A DNA stretch of 64,000 bases from Chroococcidiopsidaceae cyanobacterium CP_BM_ER_R8_30 (GCA_019244235.1 JAFASY010000075.1:1-64000); one strand, 5' to 3'; shown: positions 48,261-60,607, numbered from the stretch's first letter. Translations and numbers: made by a program. Notes: generated from the letters alone by a model not told the origin.

Positions 48261-48351
48261 AGGGTGCAAGTCCCCCGACGAAGAGTTGATGTCCCTGCAT
48301 GGCGCGAGAGACAAGAAGTCTTTAATAGCAGGGGAAGGACAACTCTTCCCC
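48261..48351. other. Nested RNA-like structure with alternative pairings
   Basis: GAAGAGTTG (48280-48288) pairs exactly with CAACTCTTC (48340-48348), and inside it CCCTGC (48293-48298) pairs with GCAGGG (48328-48333). The 3' strand can instead form a local hairpin, GGGGAAG (48331-48337) with CTTCCCC (48345-48351). A small GGG-TGCAAGT-CCC hairpin precedes it at about 48262-48274. It lies 12 bases past the fbaB stop, so it could act as that gene's 3' structure or as leader RNA for aspC; it could also be a mobile-element fragment. No known riboswitch recognised. Confidence 0.4.
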
Positions 48352-48363
48352 CTACTCCCTTAT

Positions 48364-49446
48364 TCAGGCAATGGTCACATCAGGCGACAGGTAAACATCC
48401 TGAATAGCATGAAATAGCTTTACCCCCTCTTCCATCGGTCGCTGGAAAGTTTTACGACCAGAGATCAGCCCAGTCCCACCAGCCCGTTTGTTAATTACAG
48501 CAGTGCGAACAGCTTCGGCAAAATCATTTTTACCAGAAGCCCCACCAGAGTTAATCAACCCAGCACGCCCACAGTAGCAATTTAGAACCTGGTAGCGAGT
48601 TAAGTCGATTGGGTGATCGGTGGTTAAATCAGTGTACATCCGGTCATCAGTTTTGCCATAGCTTTTGCCAGCAGCCTTGGCAACTGCTTGATAGCCGTGG
48701 TTATATTCAGGTAGCTTCTGCTTAATGATATCGGCTTCAATTGTGACACCTAAGTGATTTGCCTGCCCTGTCAGGTCAGCCGCTAGGTGATAGTCCTTAT
48801 CTTGCTTAAACTCGTTATTGCGCAGATAGCACCAAAGAATTGTTGCCATACCCAGTTCATGGGCGCGAGCAAAGGCACGGCTTACTTCCTGAATCTGCCG
48901 AGTTGATTGCTCTGAACCAAAGTAAATCGTTGCCCCCACAGCAACAGCCCCTAAATTCCAAGCTTGCTCCACAGAGGCAAACAGGACCTGGTCATATTGA
49001 TTGGGAAAAGTCAGCAGTTCGTTGTGATTAATTTTCGCAATGAAGGGAATTTTATGACAATATTTGCGTGAAACGATACCCAAGACTCCCAGGGTGGTGG
49101 CAACGGCATTGCAGCCTGCTTCGAGTGCTAGCTTTATGATGTTTTCTGCATCAAAGTAAATTGGGTTGGGTGCAAAGGAAGCTCCTGCTGAGTGTTCAAT
49201 TCCCTGGTCTACAGGCAGGATGGAAAGGTAGCCAGTGTTGGCAAGACGACCAAAGGAATACAATTGCTGAAGACTACGCAGCACCTGAGGGGAGCGATCG
49301 CTCAAGGTAAAAATTCGGTCTACAAAGTCAGAACCTGGTAGATGCAGTAAATCTTTAGAAACTTTTGCTTTATAGGTGAGTAGGTCTTCTGCTTCTTTAC
49401 CCAAAGAAGACTCGATTGATTGGGGAGCTGATAGTGTTGCTGTCAT
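48364..49446 (-). CDS. fbaB: Class I fructose-bisphosphate aldolase
   Basis: A 360-residue Schiff-base aldolase of the group found in cyanobacteria and related to archaeal-type FbaB, distinct from the zinc enzyme at 33.9 kb. Diagnostic stretches are [29 protein letters not shown] (conserved lysine) and [19 protein letters not shown] near the phosphate site. The ATG at 49444-49446 has GAGGAA 10 bases upstream and is preferred to the TTG at 49461. Class I enzymes in cyanobacteria are usually linked to stress or heterotrophic growth. Long promoter region upstream (about 215 bases). Confidence 0.9.
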   Translation of the reverse strand: MTATLSAPQSIESSLGKEAEDLLTYKAKVSKDLLHLPGSDFVDRIFTLSDRSPQVLRSLQQLYSFGRLANTGYLSILPVDQGIEHSAGASFAPNPIYFDAENIIKLALEAGCNAVATTLGVLGIVSRKYCHKIPFIAKINHNELLTFPNQYDQVLFASVEQAWNLGAVAVGATIYFGSEQSTRQIQEVSRAFARAHELGMATILWCYLRNNEFKQDKDYHLAADLTGQANHLGVTIEADIIKQKLPEYNHGYQAVAKAAGKSYGKTDDRMYTDLTTDHPIDLTRYQVLNCYCGRAGLINSGGASGKNDFAEAVRTAVINKRAGGTGLISGRKTFQRPMEEGVKLFHAIQDVYLSPDVTIA

Positions 49447-49660
49447 GATAGCGTTCCTCAAAACTTAGGTTAAATGAGTGACCTAGAATACACAATCCCT
49501 CTGTTTATGACATCACCTACTAACTAAGATAGTTTCTCTTAAACGCTTTGCGTAGGGATGAGGAAATTCAACTAGACTCTCCTGAATTGTCTACGGTTTT
49601 ATTTTCCGAGAATCACCTGTCTTAAGGCAGGTTACAATTGCTAGGGTGATGGGAAGACCG

Positions 49661-49957
49661 CTAAATTAGCACGGTAAAGCCATAGATACTGATAATTAAC
49701 AATAAGACTGCTGTTATCTGCGTCATTCGTGGCTGATGTGAAGGCAAACATGTTTCTCGCACCAGAATCGAAGTAGCTGCCCCAACGACATAGCTGAGGC
49801 TTAAGACTAAGAAAGGCCAATCAGGAAGGAACTGCCAAATTCCTAGTAAAACCATTGCCAATAACAACATCAGCAATTCTATGAACCGGGGCGGATTCTG
49901 CTGGCTAGATAAAACTAAAGTATTCATCCAAAATTGCCAAGGTCTCATCGTTAACAT
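49661..49957 (-). CDS. Small membrane protein, function unknown
   Basis: A 98-residue protein with three predicted membrane helices: FIELLMLLLAMVLLGIWQFL, FLVLSLSYVVGAATSILV and ITAVLLLIISIYGFTVLI. No motif is recognised. The ATG is at 49955-49957, with another at 49946-49948. It follows chlI in the same direction, 77 bases away, with a GC-rich hairpin between. It may be co-transcribed with chlI, but no functional link can be drawn. Confidence 0.6.
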   Translation of the reverse strand: MLTMRPWQFWMNTLVLSSQQNPPRFIELLMLLLAMVLLGIWQFLPDWPFLVLSLSYVVGAATSILVRETCLPSHQPRMTQITAVLLLIISIYGFTVLI

Positions 49958-50000
49958 AGAAAGAGGGTGGCGAGCAATTTAGCAATCAACGAACAAGGGA

Positions 50001-50017
50001 CCGCCGTCGCACGGCGG
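50001..50017 (-). terminator. GC-rich hairpin after chlI
   Basis: CCGCCGT (50001-50007) and ACGGCGG (50011-50017) form a perfect 7-bp stem with a CGC loop, 18 bases past the chlI stop. No T run follows, so termination is uncertain. Confidence 0.4.
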
Positions 50018-50034
50018 ATCGCAGCTTGACTTAG

Positions 50035-51159
50035 TCAAGGGGAACTCGGCTTACCCCTACCATTGACTTGGGCAACAGCTGAGTCAGCTTCTGAAGGTAT
50101 TTCAATACCAAAAACGCGGTTAAAAGTTTTTTCGACTTTGTAGCCAGAATCAATTGACTCTAGTGGGTCTTTACGTAGTCGATGCCGCAGACACAAAGTC
50201 ATGACACGACGAATATCATCGATTGTAACTGAACTGCGACCTTCAAATGCTGCTAGAGCTGTTGCTGCTCGGTTAGTCACAATATCACCTCGTAGACCAT
50301 CAACATCAAGCTGAGAGCATACTTCAGCAATTTTTACTCGGAGGTCGTAATCGATATCTACTCTAGGGAGAAGCCGTTGAGCGCTTACTAATTGTTGTTG
50401 CAATTGCTGTTGCTGCGGCTGATATTTTTCAAGAAAGCTAAGGGGGTTCTGGTCAAATTCTGCCCGCTGCTCAACAATCTGAACTCGTAGAGCAGGCTCT
50501 TTAGCAGTACGAACTTCGGCGTGCATCCCAAAGCGGTCGAGTAACTGGGGTCGCAGCTCTCCTTCTTCAGGGTTGCCAGAACCAACGAGAACGAAACGAG
50601 CTGGATGGCGGATAGAAATTCCTTCCCGTTCGACTGTGTTCCAACCACTGGCAGCCGAGTCGAGTAGGACATCTACCAAGTGGTCATCTAGCAGGTTAAC
50701 TTCATCTACATAAAGGATGCCGCGATTGGCTTTAGCGAGTAGTCCTGGTTCAAAGGCTCTAACTCCCTGAGACAGGGCTTTTTCAATATCAATGGTGCCG
50801 CAAACTCGGTCTTCTGTAGCTCCTAGCGGGAGATCGACCATGGGCACTTTTTTCTTGTCAACGGGAAGTTCTTGCTGTTGTTCCAACTGCTGCCGAACAG
50901 CATCACTCATCAAGTCAGGGTCGCTGGGGTGGCTGTTGAAGGGGTCGTCAGCAACAACTTCGATTTCTGGTAGGAGGTCAGCTAGCGCTCGAATTGTTGT
51001 AGATTTGCCAGTGCCGCGATCCCCCATAATCATCACACCACCAATTCTCGGCTCGATTGCATTCAACAGTAATGCCAGTTTCATCTCTTCCTGACCGACA
51101 ATGGCAGTGAAGGGGAAAACGATGCGGCGGGCAGACAGGAGGGGCGCAGTTGGACTCAC
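50035..51159 (-). CDS. chlI: Magnesium chelatase ATPase subunit I
   Basis: ChlI is the AAA+ motor of magnesium chelatase, which with ChlD and ChlH inserts Mg2+ into protoporphyrin IX, the first committed step of chlorophyll synthesis. The 374 residues carry Walker [10 protein letters not shown] (46-54), Walker [11 protein letters not shown] (about 148-157), sensor 1 in [10 protein letters not shown] and the arginine finger region [10 protein letters not shown]. The start is GTG at 51157-51159, giving the family N-terminus with [20 protein letters not shown] lies about seven bases upstream. IS debris begins about 20-100 bases upstream of the start, so its original promoter may have been replaced or shortened. 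Confidence 0.96.
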   Translation of the reverse strand: MSPTAPLLSARRIVFPFTAIVGQEEMKLALLLNAIEPRIGGVMIMGDRGTGKSTTIRALADLLPEIEVVADDPFNSHPSDPDLMSDAVRQQLEQQQELPVDKKKVPMVDLPLGATEDRVCGTIDIEKALSQGVRAFEPGLLAKANRGILYVDEVNLLDDHLVDVLLDSAASGWNTVEREGISIRHPARFVLVGSGNPEEGELRPQLLDRFGMHAEVRTAKEPALRVQIVEQRAEFDQNPLSFLEKYQPQQQQLQQQLVSAQRLLPRVDIDYDLRVKIAEVCSQLDVDGLRGDIVTNRAATALAAFEGRSSVTIDDIRRVMTLCLRHRLRKDPLESIDSGYKVEKTFNRVFGIEIPSEADSAVAQVNGRGKPSSP

Positions 51160-51260
51160 AGAATTACCTGATTAACTTAGATCACTGCCTTTCATTTTGC
51201 CACACGAGCAAGGCGCTTCGCGCTCTTAAATTAGGGGAGAATAAGCTCGACTTTATCCAT

Positions 51261-52130
51261 TCAAGCAGCATAGCAAAGTAGAGCATTCCAACAATTGAAT
51301 AACTCCTGCGGAACTTTAACCACTTCAGTGAGATGAGTTGATGTCTGAAAAAGTCTACTCTTCCAAAATAAACATCGGACCAGAGCCAAGGCATCTACAA
51401 ATGTAGGCAAAGGTTTGACATACCAAGCAGCTTGACGCAACGGTAGTTCTAATTGACACTGATTGGCGAGCAAGGTAACAAACGAGAACAACCCTAGTAA
51501 GGCGGGAGTCGTGCGGAGAATTGCCAAGTCCGCCCATTGCCGTTGTGTTTCCATCCCTAGATGGCGGTGCACCTCCTCAAATGTCACCTCCACCTGCCAA
51601 CGTCGCCGGAACCAAACGAGGATTTGCACAGGAGTTACTGTCAGATTAGTACACAAGAAAGCCTGCGGTTCAAACTTACCTTGCGGATCTCGCACGAGTA
51701 CCCAACGAATAGGTACAGCGAGTAGGCCCGTGTGATACCAGACCGCAGTGTCTGAGACTAATTCCACCTCGCGAGCCGTACCGCCGTACCAACCTTGAAT
51801 TCTGATTTGCTGCCAGACGGTTTGAGGATCTGCCAACAGCGTGTATAGGGTGGGTAGTCGTTTACCCTTGAGACGAGGCCGCCCCATTTGTCCCTTACGG
51901 TAGGGAGTGGCTGGTTCGTAAAGAGCTGCATCCAAGCGCAAGCGGGTAACCATGTGAACTGGACGAGGCATTTGACTGACCGACCAGAGAAGTTCGAGAG
52001 CCGCAAAACTACTATCTGCCACGATGACAATTGCTCGTTGCGGCAACCAACGTCGCACTTGCTGCATCATCTGGCGTCCCCAGTCCGTCAAGGTCTTGTG
52101 CCGATGTCCCCGTGCTTGGTCATAGCGTTC
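51261..52130 (-). pseudogene. Truncated IS4/IS701-type DDE transposase
   Basis: The C-terminal part of a DDE transposase. The open frame runs from 52091 to the stop at 51261 (276 residues from a TTG), and readable homologous codons go on upstream to about 52130 (SERYDQARGHRHKTL), where the IS5-type element cuts it. The first Asp (IVIVADSSFAALE) and the Glu region WQVEVTFEEVHRHLGMETQ are present; roughly 150 N-terminal residues are missing and are not found on the other side. It cannot be active. Lies just upstream of chlI. Confidence 0.75.
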
Positions 52131-52151
52131 AGAGGATGTATGAAAAGTATA
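52131..52151 (+). repeat. Left inverted repeat of the IS5-type element
   Basis: Twenty-one bases identical to the reverse complement of 52977-52997. It interrupts the IS4/IS701-type transposase frame at its outer edge. Confidence 0.9.
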
Positions 52152-52186
52152 GAATGTAACTCCTGTGTATCAAAAATGCAGGATTC

Positions 52187-52971
52187 ATGTCGCGCCAACC
52201 CTATCCCACAGACTTAACCGACCAGCAATGGCAACTCATCGCATCGCTAATTCCCGCTGCTCGCATTGGGTGGTCGTCCCCGTACAGTAGATGTACGCGA
52301 AATCCTCAATGCCATCTTCTATGTTCTTGTGAGTGGTTGTGCTTGGCGCGCTTACTGCCACATGAATTCCCGTCTTGGTCCACGGTTTACTATTACTTCC
52401 GGTGCTCGCGGATTGTAAGTCTCTGGCAGCAGATGAACCAAATCTTACGGCAAAAAGTGCGCTTCTCACGAGGGCGAGAGCCAACTCCGAGTGCAGCGAT
52501 TGTAGATAGCCAGTCAGTGAAGACGACTGAGGTGGCACAGGAAGTTGGTTATGATGGTGGGAAGTTGGTCAAAGGTCACAAGCGTCATATTCTTGTTGAT
52601 ACTTTGGGCTTGTTGTTACAGGTGTTCGTTAGCGCCGCCAATGTGAGCGAGAAAGCTGGAGCGAAGCTGCTGTTGGAAAAGATCGAGGGTCAATTCCCTC
52701 GCCTACAAAAGATTTTCAAGAGATAGGGGTTACGACGGCAAAGATTTCATCGCTACAGTCAAACAGGACTATCAGTTAGACTGGGAGGTGGTCAAACGTA
52801 AGCAGGAAAAAGGGTTTAAGGTCTTACCTTGGCGATGGATAGTAGAAAGAACTCTGGCGCTTGTTAATCCGTTGTCGTCGGTTGACTATTGACGACGAAG
52901 TGTTACCTACCACCTCAGAAGCCTTTATCTACGCTGCCATGGTACCGCTCATGGTTAGGCGGCTAGCGTAA
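52187..52971 (+). pseudogene. IS5 family transposase, frameshifted
   Basis: The N-terminus MSRQPYPTDLTDQQWQLIA is intact. A one-base loss near 52268 shifts the frame, so TVDVREILNAIFYVL is read only in another frame, and the original frame returns near 52362 (LPHEFPSWSTVYYYF). The middle PTPSAAIVDSQSVKTTE and VGYDGGKLVKGHKRHILVDT carry the catalytic Asp residues. A further shift follows LQKIF near 52718 (YDGKDFIATVKQDYQ in another frame), and another near 52858. The final part, SEAFIYAAMVPLMVRRLA, ends at 52971. At least four lesions, so inactive. Confidence 0.85.
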
Positions 52972-52976
52972 CTGTT

Positions 52977-52997
52977 TATACTTTTCATACATCCTCT
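52977..52997 (-). repeat. Right inverted repeat of the IS5-type element
   Basis: Exact reverse complement of 52131-52151. It marks the right end of the element next to the IS66-type fragment. Confidence 0.9.
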
Positions 52998-53170
52998 AAC
53001 GTAAAAGAACGACAGAAATGTTTAGCTCATTTGCGTCGCCATTTCAAGAAGTTGATTAAACTCCCCGGTTTGCATAACCCCGAACTTGGCGAAACTTTTG
53101 TCAACCTGATTGACGCAGCTTTTAAAAATTATCGCTTGTTGCAATTAAGCAAAGATATTCTCAGTTACAC
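52998..53170 (+). pseudogene. IS66-type transposase fragment
   Basis: An open stretch on the plus strand with no start reads KERQKCLAHLRRHFKKLIKL, then PGLHNPELGETFVNLIDAAF, which resembles the internal part of IS66-type transposases. It is cut on the left by the IS5-type element and on the right it runs into the 3' end of the pgi remnant on the opposite strand. About 57 codons remain of a gene normally several times longer. Confidence 0.6.
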
Positions 53171-54176
53171 TGATTGGGTGAATCGATTTAGAGCTAACTT
53201 CAAGGGTTGACCCTCGTTGCGCAGCACTTGCAAAACTCGTCTTTGTAAATCAAGTAGTGCTGTTGCAGCTTTTTTACCTGCTTCTACACCCGGCTGATTG
53301 TAGGCGTTAATATTTACTAGCGAAGCGTAGTACCCAACTGCACGTTCGTAGAGAGCAATCAGCGCCCCTACTGTTCGGGGATTTACCTGTGGAATCGTTA
53401 CCGTAATCGAATCCCGTTGTTTTTCATATAAAGCCTGTCGAGTTCCCTGCACGAATCCCGATAGGTAGTCACCGCTTGTCACCTCTGGCTCTACCTCAAT
53501 AGAAGGGGTCAGCCGATCCTCCAGTACTTCTATAAAAGTGGCGAAGAAATTTGGTATGCGCTCCCGCAACTGCTGTACATAGGCATGCTGGTCTGTTGAG
53601 CCTTTGTTTCCGTAGACAGCAATGCCTTGATTAGTAATCTGACCGTCTCGATCCTTCTCTTTGCCCAGGGACTCCATCACCAATTACTGTAGGTAGCGAC
53701 TAAACAGCAGCAGGCTATCTTTGTAGGGCAGTACTACCATGTCCTTCTTGCCCTTGCCTTCACCAGCAGCATACCAGCTCAAGGCTAGGAGCGCCGCTGG
53801 ATTACCTTTAATTTGAGGCAATCGGGTGGCTGCATCCATTGCTTTAGCTCCATCTAGCATCATCCAGATGTCAATTCCCTGTAATGCACCCGGCAGCAGT
53901 CCCACCGCAGACATTTCTGAAGTGCGTCCTCCCACCCAGTCGTACATGGGGAACTCGGCAATCCACCCTTCAGCCTTAGCAAGCTCATCCATTTTGCTTC
54001 CCTCGACAGTGATAGCTACAGCATGTCGAGCAAAGTTCAATCCCTGACGCTGATAAACATGCTTGACCTCTAGCATGCCGTTTCGGGGTTCGGGTGTACC
54101 GCCAGACTTACTGGTGTCCAGTACTAAAGTGCTGTTAAGTCGGTCTTTAATTCGATGCAAGACTCGGTCAATCCCT
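53165..54176 (-). pseudogene. pgi: Glucose-6-phosphate isomerase remnant
   Basis: Pgi interconverts glucose-6-P and fructose-6-P. About 335 C-terminal codons remain of about 530: homology begins at GIDRV near 54176 and includes [14 protein letters not shown] and [20 protein letters not shown], ending at 53165. The first 200 codons or so are missing. In addition an in-frame TAA at 53684-53686 replaces the expected CAA between LLLFSRYLQ and LVMESLGKE, splitting the reading frame without a shift. The remnant lies 40 bases after xfp in the same direction, so it was probably the last gene of the cluster. A working copy must exist elsewhere if the cell uses glycolysis or the oxidative pentose pathway. 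Confidence 0.92.
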
Positions 54177-54215
54177 GAGAGGCTGCGAATGCAATGTCTT
54201 GTCTGCTACTGCCTA

Positions 54216-56621
54216 CTAGTAAGGCCACTTCCAATTGACAATTTCGGGCTGATCGACGCCGTTTTTGTAAGCATAGTTGCTGTGGTCGATAATTTGGTCT
54301 CTTAGCCACTCCTTGAGGTGAGCTCCTGTGGTTCTGAGCTTAGGCACCCGATCAATGACATCCATTGCCAAATTGAAACGGTCGATCTGGTTTTGTATTG
54401 CTAGCTCCATCGGTGTATTGATATTGCCCTTTTCCTTGTAGCCGCGCACATGCAGGTTGTGATGGTTAGTCCGCCGATAGGCTAGCTTGTGAATTAACCA
54501 CGGATAGCCGTGGAAGTTGAAAATCACTGGCTTGTCTGTGGTAAATAGAGAGTCAAAGTCCCAATCTGATAACCCGTGGGGATGTTCGGTATTAGGTTGG
54601 AGCTTGAACAAGTCAACAATATTCACGAAGCGAAGCTTTAGCTCAGGGCACTTTTCCCTCAAAATAGCAGTTGCCGCTAGAGCTTCCATAGTCGGAATAT
54701 CTCCACAAGATGCCATGACCACATCTGGTTCTTCCCCTTGGTCGTTACTCGCCCAACTCCAGATCCCGATTCCCTTGGTACAGTGCTTAATTGCCTCATC
54801 CATGCTCAAGTATTGCAGGTGTTTCTGCTTGTCAGAGACAATGACATTGACATAGTCGGTGCTGCATAAGCAGTGGTTGGCTACCGAAAGCAGACAATTG
54901 GCGTCTGGTGGTAAGTAGACACGGGTGACGCTGGCACTCTTATTCGTTACCACGTCCAGGAATCCAGGATCTTGGTGGCTGAAACCGTTGTGGTCCTGAC
55001 GCCAAACTGTTGATGTAATCAATAGGTTTAGTGAGGAAATGGGAGCCCGCCATGCTAAGTGCGAGCAGGACTCTAACCACTTGGCATGCTGGTTGAACAT
55101 CGAATCAATCACGTGCACAAATGCTTCATAGGTCGAGAAGAAGCCATGTCGCCCGCTCATCAGGTAGCCTTCTAACCAGCCTTCCAAAGTGTGCTCGCTC
55201 AGCATCTCCATTACCCGACCATCCTGTGCCAATTCGCTACCATCAGCGTCCTCCGGCAGATAGTCCGCCATCCACACCTTCTTACTAACTTCGTAGACTG
55301 CCTGTAGGCGATTGGAAGCGGTTTCGTCGGGACCGAAAAGTCGAAAGTCGGTGGGGTTCTGGCGCATAATGTCGCGCAAGAAGAAGCCCAAGACTTTCGT
55401 GTTTTCCACTTCGCTCGTGCCGGGTTTGTCTACCTTGACTGCATAGTCGCAGAAGTTGGGTAACAACAGTTGCTTGCGTAGCAGTCCGCCGTTGGCAATC
55501 GGGTTAGCGCTCATGCGGCGACTGCCTGTAGGAGCTAGTTCCTTGAGTTCAGGAATCAGCCTGCCGTTCTCGTCGAATAGTTCCTCTGGCTTATAGCTTT
55601 TCATCCACTCTTCCAGCAGCTTCAGATGTGCTGGGTTATTGTGCATCTCTGCCATTGGCACTTGGTGAGCCCGCCAGAAGCCCTCGACTTTGTGTCCATC
55701 CACCTCCTTGGGTCCAGTCCAGCCCTTAGGAGTGCGTAAGACAATCATTGGCCACCGAGGTCGCTTGGCAGTACCACTGCTGCGGGCTTCCTGCTGGATG
55801 CTGCGAATCTCATTAACACATTGTTCCAGGGTGGCAGCCATTTCCTGGTGCATAGTGTTGGGATCAGACCCTTCGACAAAGTAGGGAGTATAGCCATAAC
55901 CCTCGAACAGGGCTTGAAGTTCTTCATGACTGATGCGGGATAGGATGGTGGGATTGGCAATTTTGTAGCCGTTAAGGTGCAGAATCGGTAAGACTGCTCC
56001 ATCCCGAATCGGGTTAACAAACTTGTTGGAGTGCCAGGCTGTAGCTAGCGGTCCAGTTTCCGCTTCGCCATCCCCAACGACACAAGTCACAATCAGGTCG
56101 GGGTAGTCATAAACCATCCCGTAAGCGTGAGAGAGGCTGTAGCCAAGTTCGCCGCCTTCGTGAATTGAGCCAGGGGTTTCAGGCGTACAGTGACTGCCAA
56201 TGCCGCCAGGGAAGGAAAATTGTGTGAAGAACCTGTCCATTCCCTGTTCGTCTTCGCTCTTATTGGGGTAGATCTCGGAGTAAGTTCCCTCTAAGTAGAC
56301 GGGAGCGAGGACGCCTGGAGCTCCATGACCAGGACCAGCAACAAAGATGGTATTGAGGTCATACTTTTTAATCAGTCGATTCAGGTGGATATAGATGAAG
56401 CTTAAGCCGGGGCTGGTTCCCCAGTGTCCTAACAGCCGCTCCTTCACATGCTCGGGCTTGAGGGGTTCTTTCAACAGCGGGTTGTCCCGCAGATAAATCA
56501 TGCCCACGGCAAGGTATTTGCATGCCCGCCAGTAAGCCTCTATCTTTCGCAGCTCTTCTTCGCTGAGTACAGCGGTTTTCTTTGTATCTGAAGTCTTAGG
56601 CTTTGAAGGAGACACTGTCAT
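54216..56621 (-). CDS. xfp: Phosphoketolase (xylulose-5-P/fructose-6-P)
   Basis: A thiamine-diphosphate enzyme that splits xylulose-5-P or fructose-6-P into acetyl-phosphate plus glyceraldehyde-3-P or erythrose-4-P. The 801 residues are full length: [40 protein letters not shown], the ThDP-Mg motif [20 protein letters not shown], and the C-terminal [20 protein letters not shown]. The ATG at 56619-56621 has CAGGAG 10 bases upstream; the longer frame (26 more codons into the glgP end) is not used. It is 49 bases after glgP and followed by the pgi remnant. Confidence 0.95.
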   Translation of the reverse strand: MTVSPSKPKTSDTKKTAVLSEEELRKIEAYWRACKYLAVGMIYLRDNPLLKEPLKPEHVKERLLGHWGTSPGLSFIYIHLNRLIKKYDLNTIFVAGPGHGAPGVLAPVYLEGTYSEIYPNKSEDEQGMDRFFTQFSFPGGIGSHCTPETPGSIHEGGELGYSLSHAYGMVYDYPDLIVTCVVGDGEAETGPLATAWHSNKFVNPIRDGAVLPILHLNGYKIANPTILSRISHEELQALFEGYGYTPYFVEGSDPNTMHQEMAATLEQCVNEIRSIQQEARSSGTAKRPRWPMIVLRTPKGWTGPKEVDGHKVEGFWRAHQVPMAEMHNNPAHLKLLEEWMKSYKPEELFDENGRLIPELKELAPTGSRRMSANPIANGGLLRKQLLLPNFCDYAVKVDKPGTSEVENTKVLGFFLRDIMRQNPTDFRLFGPDETASNRLQAVYEVSKKVWMADYLPEDADGSELAQDGRVMEMLSEHTLEGWLEGYLMSGRHGFFSTYEAFVHVIDSMFNQHAKWLESCSHLAWRAPISSLNLLITSTVWRQDHNGFSHQDPGFLDVVTNKSASVTRVYLPPDANCLLSVANHCLCSTDYVNVIVSDKQKHLQYLSMDEAIKHCTKGIGIWSWASNDQGEEPDVVMASCGDIPTMEALAATAILREKCPELKLRFVNIVDLFKLQPNTEHPHGLSDWDFDSLFTTDKPVIFNFHGYPWLIHKLAYRRTNHHNLHVRGYKEKGNINTPMELAIQNQIDRFNLAMDVIDRVPKLRTTGAHLKEWLRDQIIDHSNYAYKNGVDQPEIVNWKWPY

Positions 56622-56670
56622 GATTGATAACTCCTGTAATTTTTTTGACAAAATGACAAGCACTTGCCGT

Positions 56671-59235
56671 CTAGCGACCAAGGTGCAAAGCAGCCCCATC
56701 CTGGTCGTATTCTGTTAATTCAATATGAATGGATGGAACGTGCCAGATGGATTGGTCGTACTCCCGGATGGAGCGGTCAGATGAAAATTTACCCATCCGT
56801 GCTACGTTGAGAATCGACATCCGCGTCCACAGCTCCCGATTGAGGTAGGTTTGTCCCACCCGGTCTTGGCAGTCAATATAAGCCTGGTAATCTGCTAAGA
56901 GCAGATAGTCATCTCGATACAGCAACGAATCGACAAGTGGTCTGAATAAGTTGCTGTCTCCATGCGAGAAAGTACCGTTTGCAATGTGGTCAATGACGGC
57001 TTTCAGTTCCCCATTGCTGTTGTAGTAATCCCAGGGAGTGTATCCTCTGGCTTTGAGGGCATACACTTCCTCAGCCGTTAAACCAAAGAGGAAGAAATTC
57101 TCCTCTCCAACCTCTTGTCGGATCTCAACGTTCGCACCATCGAGAGTACCAATGGTCAGCGCTCCATTCAGCGAAAACTTCATATTGCCCGTGCCAGAGG
57201 CTTCCTTCCCTGCCGTTGAGATTTGCTCTGAGAGATCGGCTGCCGGGTAAACCCGTTGACCAAACGTCACGTTGTAGTCAGGTAAGAATACTACCTTGAG
57301 CCGCCCCCGGACGTCGGGATCGTTGTTGACAACCTCGCCTACAGAGTTAATTAGCTTCACAATCAGCTTGGCCATGTAGTAGCCTGGGGCTGCTTTACCC
57401 CCAAAGATGAATGTGCGCGGTGCGATTTCGAGGTTTGGATTGCGTTTGATGCGGTTGTAGAGCGTGATGATGTGCAGTACGTTCAGGTGCTGACGCTTGT
57501 ACTCGTGGAAGCGTTTAGCTTGAACATCGAACAGTGATTCTGGGTTCACCTCCATACCGACTTGGCGATGAATATAAGCTGCCAAGTCACTCTTGATGTC
57601 CTGCTTGATCTGCCACCATTGCTGCCGAAATTCGGCCTCTTCGATAAACGCTTCTAGTCTCTTTAGCTCTTCCAGGTTCTTAATCCAGTTATCTCCGATA
57701 CGTTGAGTCACAAAGCTGGTCAATTGGGGATTGCTGAGAACCATCCAGCGGCGAGGAGTCACCCCATTCGTGATATTGATGAATTTTTCGGGGGAGAATT
57801 CGTAGAAAGCATGCAGGACATCTTTCTTCAGGAGTTCCGTGTGTAGTGCAGCTACTCCGTTAATCGCATGGCTACCTACACAAGCTAGGTGTGCCATACG
57901 CACGCACTTCTCTTGTCCTTCCTCAATTAACGACAACTGACCTAAGCGATCCGAGTCACCAGGAAACTTAGCGCTGACTTCATCCAGAAAACGGCGGTTG
58001 ATCTCGTAAATAATTTCTAGGTGTCTGGGCAGGAGGCTGCTAAATAAGCTCAAGGACCATTTTTCTAGTGCTTCAGGCAGTAGCGTATGGTTGGTGTAGG
58101 CAAAGGTATTTTGGGTGATGTACCAAGCTCGCTCCCAGTCCATGTCGTGTTCGTCCACCAGTAACCGCATTAACTCAGCTACACCGATAGAGGGATGGGT
58201 GTCATTGAGTTGCACGGCAAATTTCTCGTGGAAATTATCTAGGCTCTGTCCTTCATGCAGGTGAACGCGAATCATGTCCTGTAAGGAACAGGAGACAAAG
58301 AAGTATTGCTGCTCTAGCCGCAGTTCCTTACCCTGAATCTGTTCGTCATTGGGGTAAAGAACTTTAGTAATATTCTCGGCAAAGATCTTGTCGTTAACGG
58401 CACCATAGTAGTCACCGAAATTAAACTTCTGAAAATCGAACGCTTCAGTCGCCTCGGCTTTCCATAACCGCATTGTGTTGGCCGTATTGACCCTATAACC
58501 AAGAATGGGCGTGTCATAGGGAACACCTCTGACAACATGACTGGGTATCCAGCGCACCCGATAACGACCGTTTTCATCGGTATAAGCTTCTGTATGACCG
58601 CCGAATTTCACGTCAACATCTCGGTCAAGACGGGCAATCTCCCAAGGATTGCCGTAGCGCAACCATTTGTCGGCAATTTCTACCTGCCAGCCGTCTCGAA
58701 TCTCTTGGTCAAAGATGCCGTACTCGTAGCGGATGCCGTAGCCAATAGCTGGAATTTCCAATGCAGAGAGTGAATCAAGGTAGCAGGCGGCCAAGCGTCC
58801 TAAACCCCCATTGCCCAACCCTGGCTCTTCTTCCTGCTCGATCAGCTCGTTTAGATTTAGCCCAGAATCCTCAACTGCTTGACGAATTTGCTCGTAAATA
58901 CCAAGATTGATGAGGTTATTGCACAGATGAGGACCAACCAGAAACTCGGCAGAGAGATAGCAAACAACTTTAACATCTTGCTGAAGGTAAGTCTCAGTTG
59001 TAGCATTCCACCGTTGGAGCAAGCGATCACGCACGGTATAGGCCAGTGCCATGTAGAAATCGTTACGTGAGGCAGAGGAGGGGAATCGACCCTGGATGTA
59101 GAAGAGATTGTCGGCTAAATCCCGCCGCAAAGCTTCTACGCTTAAACTGGTGCGGTCATCTTCTACCAGAATGCTCCTGACTTCTGCTTGCATCCTCTCC
59201 GTACTTTTCACGTTTTCTGTAGTCTGCATAGTCAT
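56671..59235 (-). CDS. glgP: Glycogen phosphorylase
   Basis: Releases glucose-1-phosphate from glycogen using phosphate. The 854-residue protein is full length, with [20 protein letters not shown], the active-site loop [25 protein letters not shown], and the pyridoxal-phosphate lysine in [20 protein letters not shown] (about residue 690). The ATG at 59233-59235 opens MTMQTTENV; a second ATG is two codons in. It lies between the dead pgm and intact xfp, all on the minus strand, with about 100 bases upstream before pgm ends. Confidence 0.96.
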   Translation of the reverse strand: MTMQTTENVKSTERMQAEVRSILVEDDRTSLSVEALRRDLADNLFYIQGRFPSSASRNDFYMALAYTVRDRLLQRWNATTETYLQQDVKVVCYLSAEFLVGPHLCNNLINLGIYEQIRQAVEDSGLNLNELIEQEEEPGLGNGGLGRLAACYLDSLSALEIPAIGYGIRYEYGIFDQEIRDGWQVEIADKWLRYGNPWEIARLDRDVDVKFGGHTEAYTDENGRYRVRWIPSHVVRGVPYDTPILGYRVNTANTMRLWKAEATEAFDFQKFNFGDYYGAVNDKIFAENITKVLYPNDEQIQGKELRLEQQYFFVSCSLQDMIRVHLHEGQSLDNFHEKFAVQLNDTHPSIGVAELMRLLVDEHDMDWERAWYITQNTFAYTNHTLLPEALEKWSLSLFSSLLPRHLEIIYEINRRFLDEVSAKFPGDSDRLGQLSLIEEGQEKCVRMAHLACVGSHAINGVAALHTELLKKDVLHAFYEFSPEKFINITNGVTPRRWMVLSNPQLTSFVTQRIGDNWIKNLEELKRLEAFIEEAEFRQQWWQIKQDIKSDLAAYIHRQVGMEVNPESLFDVQAKRFHEYKRQHLNVLHIITLYNRIKRNPNLEIAPRTFIFGGKAAPGYYMAKLIVKLINSVGEVVNNDPDVRGRLKVVFLPDYNVTFGQRVYPAADLSEQISTAGKEASGTGNMKFSLNGALTIGTLDGANVEIRQEVGEENFFLFGLTAEEVYALKARGYTPWDYYNSNGELKAVIDHIANGTFSHGDSNLFRPLVDSLLYRDDYLLLADYQAYIDCQDRVGQTYLNRELWTRMSILNVARMGKFSSDRSIREYDQSIWHVPSIHIELTEYDQDGAALHLGR

Positions 59236-59343
59236 TTCCTATCCTTAAGTTAAAGTCTCTTGCATCGACGAAACTGCAACTCATAAAAGAGAGTACGTCA
59301 CCAAACGCAGCACATGCTGTTTGCTAGATTGCTATTGGCTGAA

Positions 59344-60607
<1,264 letters not shown>

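Larger units (their letters stand above)
52131..52997 (+). mobile_element. Defective IS5-family insertion sequence, 867 bp
   Basis: The ends are perfect 21-bp inverted repeats, AGAGGATGTATGAAAAGTATA at 52131-52151 and its exact complement at 52977-52997. Inside is an IS5-type transposase gene broken by several frameshifts. No convincing target-site duplication is seen: the bases outside are GCGTTC on the left and AACGTA on the right. The left flank belongs to an IS4/IS701-type transposase and the right flank to an IS66-type one, so the flanks come from different genes. Confidence 0.85.

Noticed and set aside
52236-52538. 100-codon minus-strand frame inside the IS5-type element
   Set aside because: Antisense to the frameshifted transposase; no family resemblance.
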